Shown piece by piece: positions 5,466 through 9,017 of a DNA stretch of 9,017 bases. Position 1 is the first letter of the stretch, and each line of letters opens with the position of its first letter. The notes below the pieces were generated by a model. The model saw only the letters and a program-made list of their open reading frames with translations. It did not search any database and was not told the origin of the DNA. The position numbers were made by a program, and so were the translations under genes. Origin of the DNA: Sphingomonadales bacterium UBA1936 (GTDB lineage Bacteria; Pseudomonadota; Alphaproteobacteria; Sphingomonadales; Sphingomonadaceae); assembly GCA_002336985.1 (NCBI GenBank), contig DDFE01000226.1:1-9017 (forward strand), in the 5' to 3' direction.

Positions 5466-6698
5466 TTAGGCCGTCGGCGGAACGTCGAGGTAAAGCAGCC
5501 AGAGACTGGCGATCTCGGCGCGCGGGCCCTTTACGGCCTGGAACGCTGCCTTCGCACCTTCCTTGTCGCCCGAGCGAGCCAGCGCGATGCCGAGGCGCGT
5601 GTTCGCCGCGTCTGCATCGATGCCGCCCTTCTGCAGGGCAAGGCGGTACATCGGGATCGCCTTGGCATCCTGGCCGTAGCTCAGATAGCCGTCGGCAACG
5701 CCCATCGCACCACGGCCGGTCGGGGCGCTGTTGGCGGCTTTTTCCGAAGCAGGAAAGCTGGCGAGGTCGGCGGTGATCTTCGGCGTTGCGGCGGTGCGCA
5801 GTTCTGCCAGGTTCTTGCTGGTCGCAAGCTTGGCGTCCGACGCAACGGCCATATCGACAACCGCCTTGGTCTCGCCGGGCAGGCCGCGCTCGCTCGCGAT
5901 GGCGGCATAGTCGTAATAGTCGCGCTCGCCGGCAATACTCTTCGTCATACGCATCAGGCGATAGACGTCCAGTGTAAGCTGCGGATCGAGCGACTTGCTG
6001 TCACGGTACAGCACAAGTGCACTGCGCCAATTGCTCGCCGTCGGATAGGCGCGCACCAGCATGCTCGACCATTTGACGGCATCGGCGCCCAGCTTGGCGT
6101 TATAGGCTGCGGCAAGGCCGCGGTTATACCAGTCTTCCGACACCGGCTGACCCGAAGCCTTTTGCGCATTCACCGCTTCTTCGGCGAGGGCGAGACCGGC
6201 CGGGTACTTCTTCTGCTTGAACTGCACGTCGGCGGCCAGGATAAGAATATCCGGCGCCTTCGAACCGACCCTGATCGCCTCGCTTAGGTAGCGTTCGGCC
6301 GTCGGGTAATCCTTCGCAAAATATGCTTCGCGGCCCAGATGCAGGTTGAGCGGCCCCAGGACCGCGGCCGGTGCGGCGCCGCTATCGAGCATCGCCTTGG
6401 CCCCGGCGGTCATGCCCTTGTCGTCTTTCAGGTTGGCCGAAATCGAATAACGGAACTGACCCGCGGTGTATTTGTCGTCGGGCGTCGATGCTGCGGCTTC
6501 CGCGGCGGGCAGCGCGGCCAGTGCGGCCGCATTGTCCTTTGCCTGCAAAGCCTTCTGCAGCGGCCCGGCAGCAGCGCGGAATTCCTTCGAGAAATTCTGG
6601 GCCGGCGCGGCGGGCGCCTTTTCCTTGGCATAGGCAGGCACGGCGACGAAGCCGGTGGCGAGTGCGGCGGCGAGCGCCAGGTTGGTCAGCGTTTTCAC
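5466..6698 (-). CDS. Exported TPR-rich protein of unknown function
   Basis: The start is best placed at GTG 6698. AAGGAG lies 6 nt upstream of it, whereas the in-frame ATG at 6704 directly abuts that site. GTG gives a clean signal peptide, MKTLTNLALAAALATGFVAV followed by PAYA, with cleavage near residue 24. The mature protein is Ala/Lys-rich and mostly helical. TPR-like units are visible around 115-146 (NLHLGREAYFAKDYPTAERY), 153-180, 189-218 (WYNRGLAAAYNAKLGADAVK) and 331-390 (VADGYLSYGQDAKAIPMYRL, then TRLGIALARSGDKEGAKAAF). It has no catalytic motif, so a periplasmic scaffolding or interaction role is likely. The 410-aa length suits a stand-alone periplasmic TPR protein. The gene is convergent with the Lrp gene and divergent from a small exported-protein gene. 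The product's partner is unknown. Confidence 0.88.
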   Translation of the reverse strand: MKTLTNLALAAALATGFVAVPAYAKEKAPAAPAQNFSKEFRAAAGPLQKALQAKDNAAALAALPAAEAAASTPDDKYTAGQFRYSISANLKDDKGMTAGAKAMLDSGAAPAAVLGPLNLHLGREAYFAKDYPTAERYLSEAIRVGSKAPDILILAADVQFKQKKYPAGLALAEEAVNAQKASGQPVSEDWYNRGLAAAYNAKLGADAVKWSSMLVRAYPTASNWRSALVLYRDSKSLDPQLTLDVYRLMRMTKSIAGERDYYDYAAIASERGLPGETKAVVDMAVASDAKLATSKNLAELRTAATPKITADLASFPASEKAANSAPTGRGAMGVADGYLSYGQDAKAIPMYRLALQKGGIDADAANTRLGIALARSGDKEGAKAAFQAVKGPRAEIASLWLLYLDVPPTA

Positions 6699-6948
6699 AT
6701 CCATCTCCTTGGGGCAGGCGAACCATTCGGCGCCCCGATTAACCGTCGTGTCGGCACGGCACAAGCGCGCGTGACGCCATTTTCCCCATGGCCGCTAGGA
6801 CTGGACGGATGAACGCGGGCCGAACCGCCCGGTTGCACGCGGATTGTTCATTTTCCAGTCAGGTGACCGGGAGCCTGTAGCGGTTGCCGCGACCGTAATG
6901 ACCCTGGCAATCGAGGCAGGGACGCGCCGCGACATGATGAGGGATCGC
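6699..6948. other. Divergent intergenic region between two exported-protein genes
   Basis: This 250-bp stretch must hold the promoters of the TPR gene (minus) and the small Ala-rich protein gene (plus). I see AACCG-CC-CGGTT (6823-6834), a 5-bp dyad, but no convincing -35/-10 pair on either strand. An in-frame TTG at 6844 could extend the small protein by 35 residues, but the extension is not signal-like and lacks a ribosome binding site. No RNA gene is recognisable. Confidence 0.4.
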
Positions 6949-7290
6949 ATGACACTTCGCGTTCTGACCCTGGTAAGCATGACCGCCCTGATGGCCTCCA
7001 CTGCGAATGCAGCGGCGACGCCCGCGCCTGCCCCTGCCGCACAGGCGCATCCGGCTGTCGCAGCCGCGGCAAAACCCGCTACAGCGCCGGCAGCAAAGCC
7101 GTCGATATTTTCACGCATGACAAGCGCGATGACGTCCAAGCCCGCCGCGGCACCCGCGGCAAAGCCCGCCGTCCATCACGTGTCGGCAACGGCGAACGGC
7201 CGCATGGTCACCACCAAGACGTCGACCGGCAAGACGATCACCTACAATTGTTCGAAGGCGGGCAACGCCAACAAGAAGGCCTGCCAGTAA
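6949..7290 (+). CDS. Small exported Ala/Pro/Lys-rich protein, unknown function
   Basis: The ATG at 6949 follows GAGGGA with about 5 nt spacing and gives a signal peptide MTLRVLTLVSMTALMASTAN with cleavage near residue 22. ATG 6934 and 6937 are in frame but lack this spacing. The mature part has a low-complexity middle (about 24-75) with repeated PAAKP/AAKPA units, resembling an extended wall- or periplasm-spanning linker. The C-terminus is a compact segment, GRMVTTKTSTGKTITYNCSK to the end, with Cys101 and Cys112 that could form a disulfide after export. I recall similar tails in other sphingomonad small secreted proteins but know no function. The product is 113 aa. The stop is followed by a 26-bp palindrome that may end the transcript. 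Confidence 0.82.
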   Translation: MTLRVLTLVSMTALMASTANAAATPAPAPAAQAHPAVAAAAKPATAPAAKPSIFSRMTSAMTSKPAAAPAAKPAVHHVSATANGRMVTTKTSTGKTITYNCSKAGNANKKACQ

Positions 7291-7301
7291 TACACCCTAT
7301 G

Positions 7302-7327
7302 GCCTCGCGTGCGCGCGCACGCGAGGC
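7302..7327. terminator. Perfect 26-bp palindrome, candidate terminator hairpin
   Basis: The 26 bases from GCCTCGCGTGCG onward are exactly self-complementary. As RNA this gives a stem of about 11 bp with a 4-nt loop. It begins 11 bases after the small-protein stop and lies 69 bp before gyrA. No U-tract follows on either strand, so it is not a textbook intrinsic terminator. Positions 7306-7323 alternate strictly pyrimidine/purine. Confidence 0.6.
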
Positions 7328-7358
7328 TGGTCACGGCGGCCAAGGCGCGTTAGGGCGG

Positions 7359-7386
7359 TTGTCACTCAATCGTAACCCGAAAGATT
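7359..7386 (+). promoter_or_regulatory. Weak candidate gyrA promoter
   Basis: TTGTCA (7359-7364) matches five of six -35 positions. With 16-bp spacing the -10 would be AAGATT (7381-7386), only three of six. If used, transcription would begin a few bases before the gyrA ATG, giving an almost leaderless mRNA, in keeping with the lack of a clear Shine-Dalgarno. This is tentative. Confidence 0.25.
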
Positions 7387-7396
7387 TGCACGTCCC

Positions 7397-9017
<1,621 letters not shown>

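Overview
The window looks like a chromosomal segment of a sphingomonad (Alphaproteobacteria, Sphingomonas or a close relative). The reasons are high GC, a large TonB-dependent receptor of the type abundant in that group, an alphaproteobacterial-style gyrA, small secreted Ala/Lys/Pro-rich proteins, and the tRNA sequences. No phage, insertion sequence, CRISPR array or toxin/antitoxin pair is visible. It reads mostly as ordinary core and envelope-related genome, with some compact regulatory and palindromic DNA between genes.

Layout, left to right. (1) 1-1587, minus: the N-terminal 529 residues of a TonB-dependent outer-membrane receptor that runs off the left edge. (2) A ~100-bp divergent intergenic region with a TGATGA-N7-TCATCA dyad beside AT-rich -10-like sequence. 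(3) About 1726-2775, plus: an exported CapA-like metallophosphatase-fold protein whose true start is ambiguous. (4) 2826-2902, minus: tRNA-Pro(UGG). (5) 2903-3109: a palindrome-rich spacer with a 27-bp near-perfect inverted repeat and several small hairpins. (6) 3110-3186, plus: a CAU-anticodon tRNA with the acceptor-stem features of tRNA-Ile2 (the lysidine substrate). (7) 3165-4784, minus: a PAS/HisKA histidine-kinase-like protein with a degenerate ATP-binding domain; its last codons lie antisense to the 3' end of the tRNA. (8) About 4983-5456, plus: an Lrp/AsnC-family regulator, divergent from the kinase across a regulatory-looking spacer. (9) 5466-6698, minus: an exported TPR-rich protein, convergent with the Lrp gene around a strong hairpin; it most likely starts at GTG 6698. 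(10) 6949-7290, plus: a small exported Ala/Pro/Lys-rich protein. (11) A perfect 26-bp palindrome with a Z-DNA-prone core. (12) 7397-9017, plus: the N-terminal 540 residues of DNA gyrase subunit A, running off the right edge, with susceptible-type residues at the quinolone positions.

Functional links. The divergent receptor and CapA-like gene share a control region and may act on one imported substrate; this is inference. The kinase and Lrp regulator also share a control region, but nothing shows they are in one pathway. The remaining genes appear to be independent transcription units. I do not see a clear new multi-gene system. The points most worth a second look are the CapA start and its altered motif, the kinase with a missing N-box/G1 and its tRNA overlap, the palindrome cluster between the tRNAs, and the repeated motif in the Lrp promoter region.
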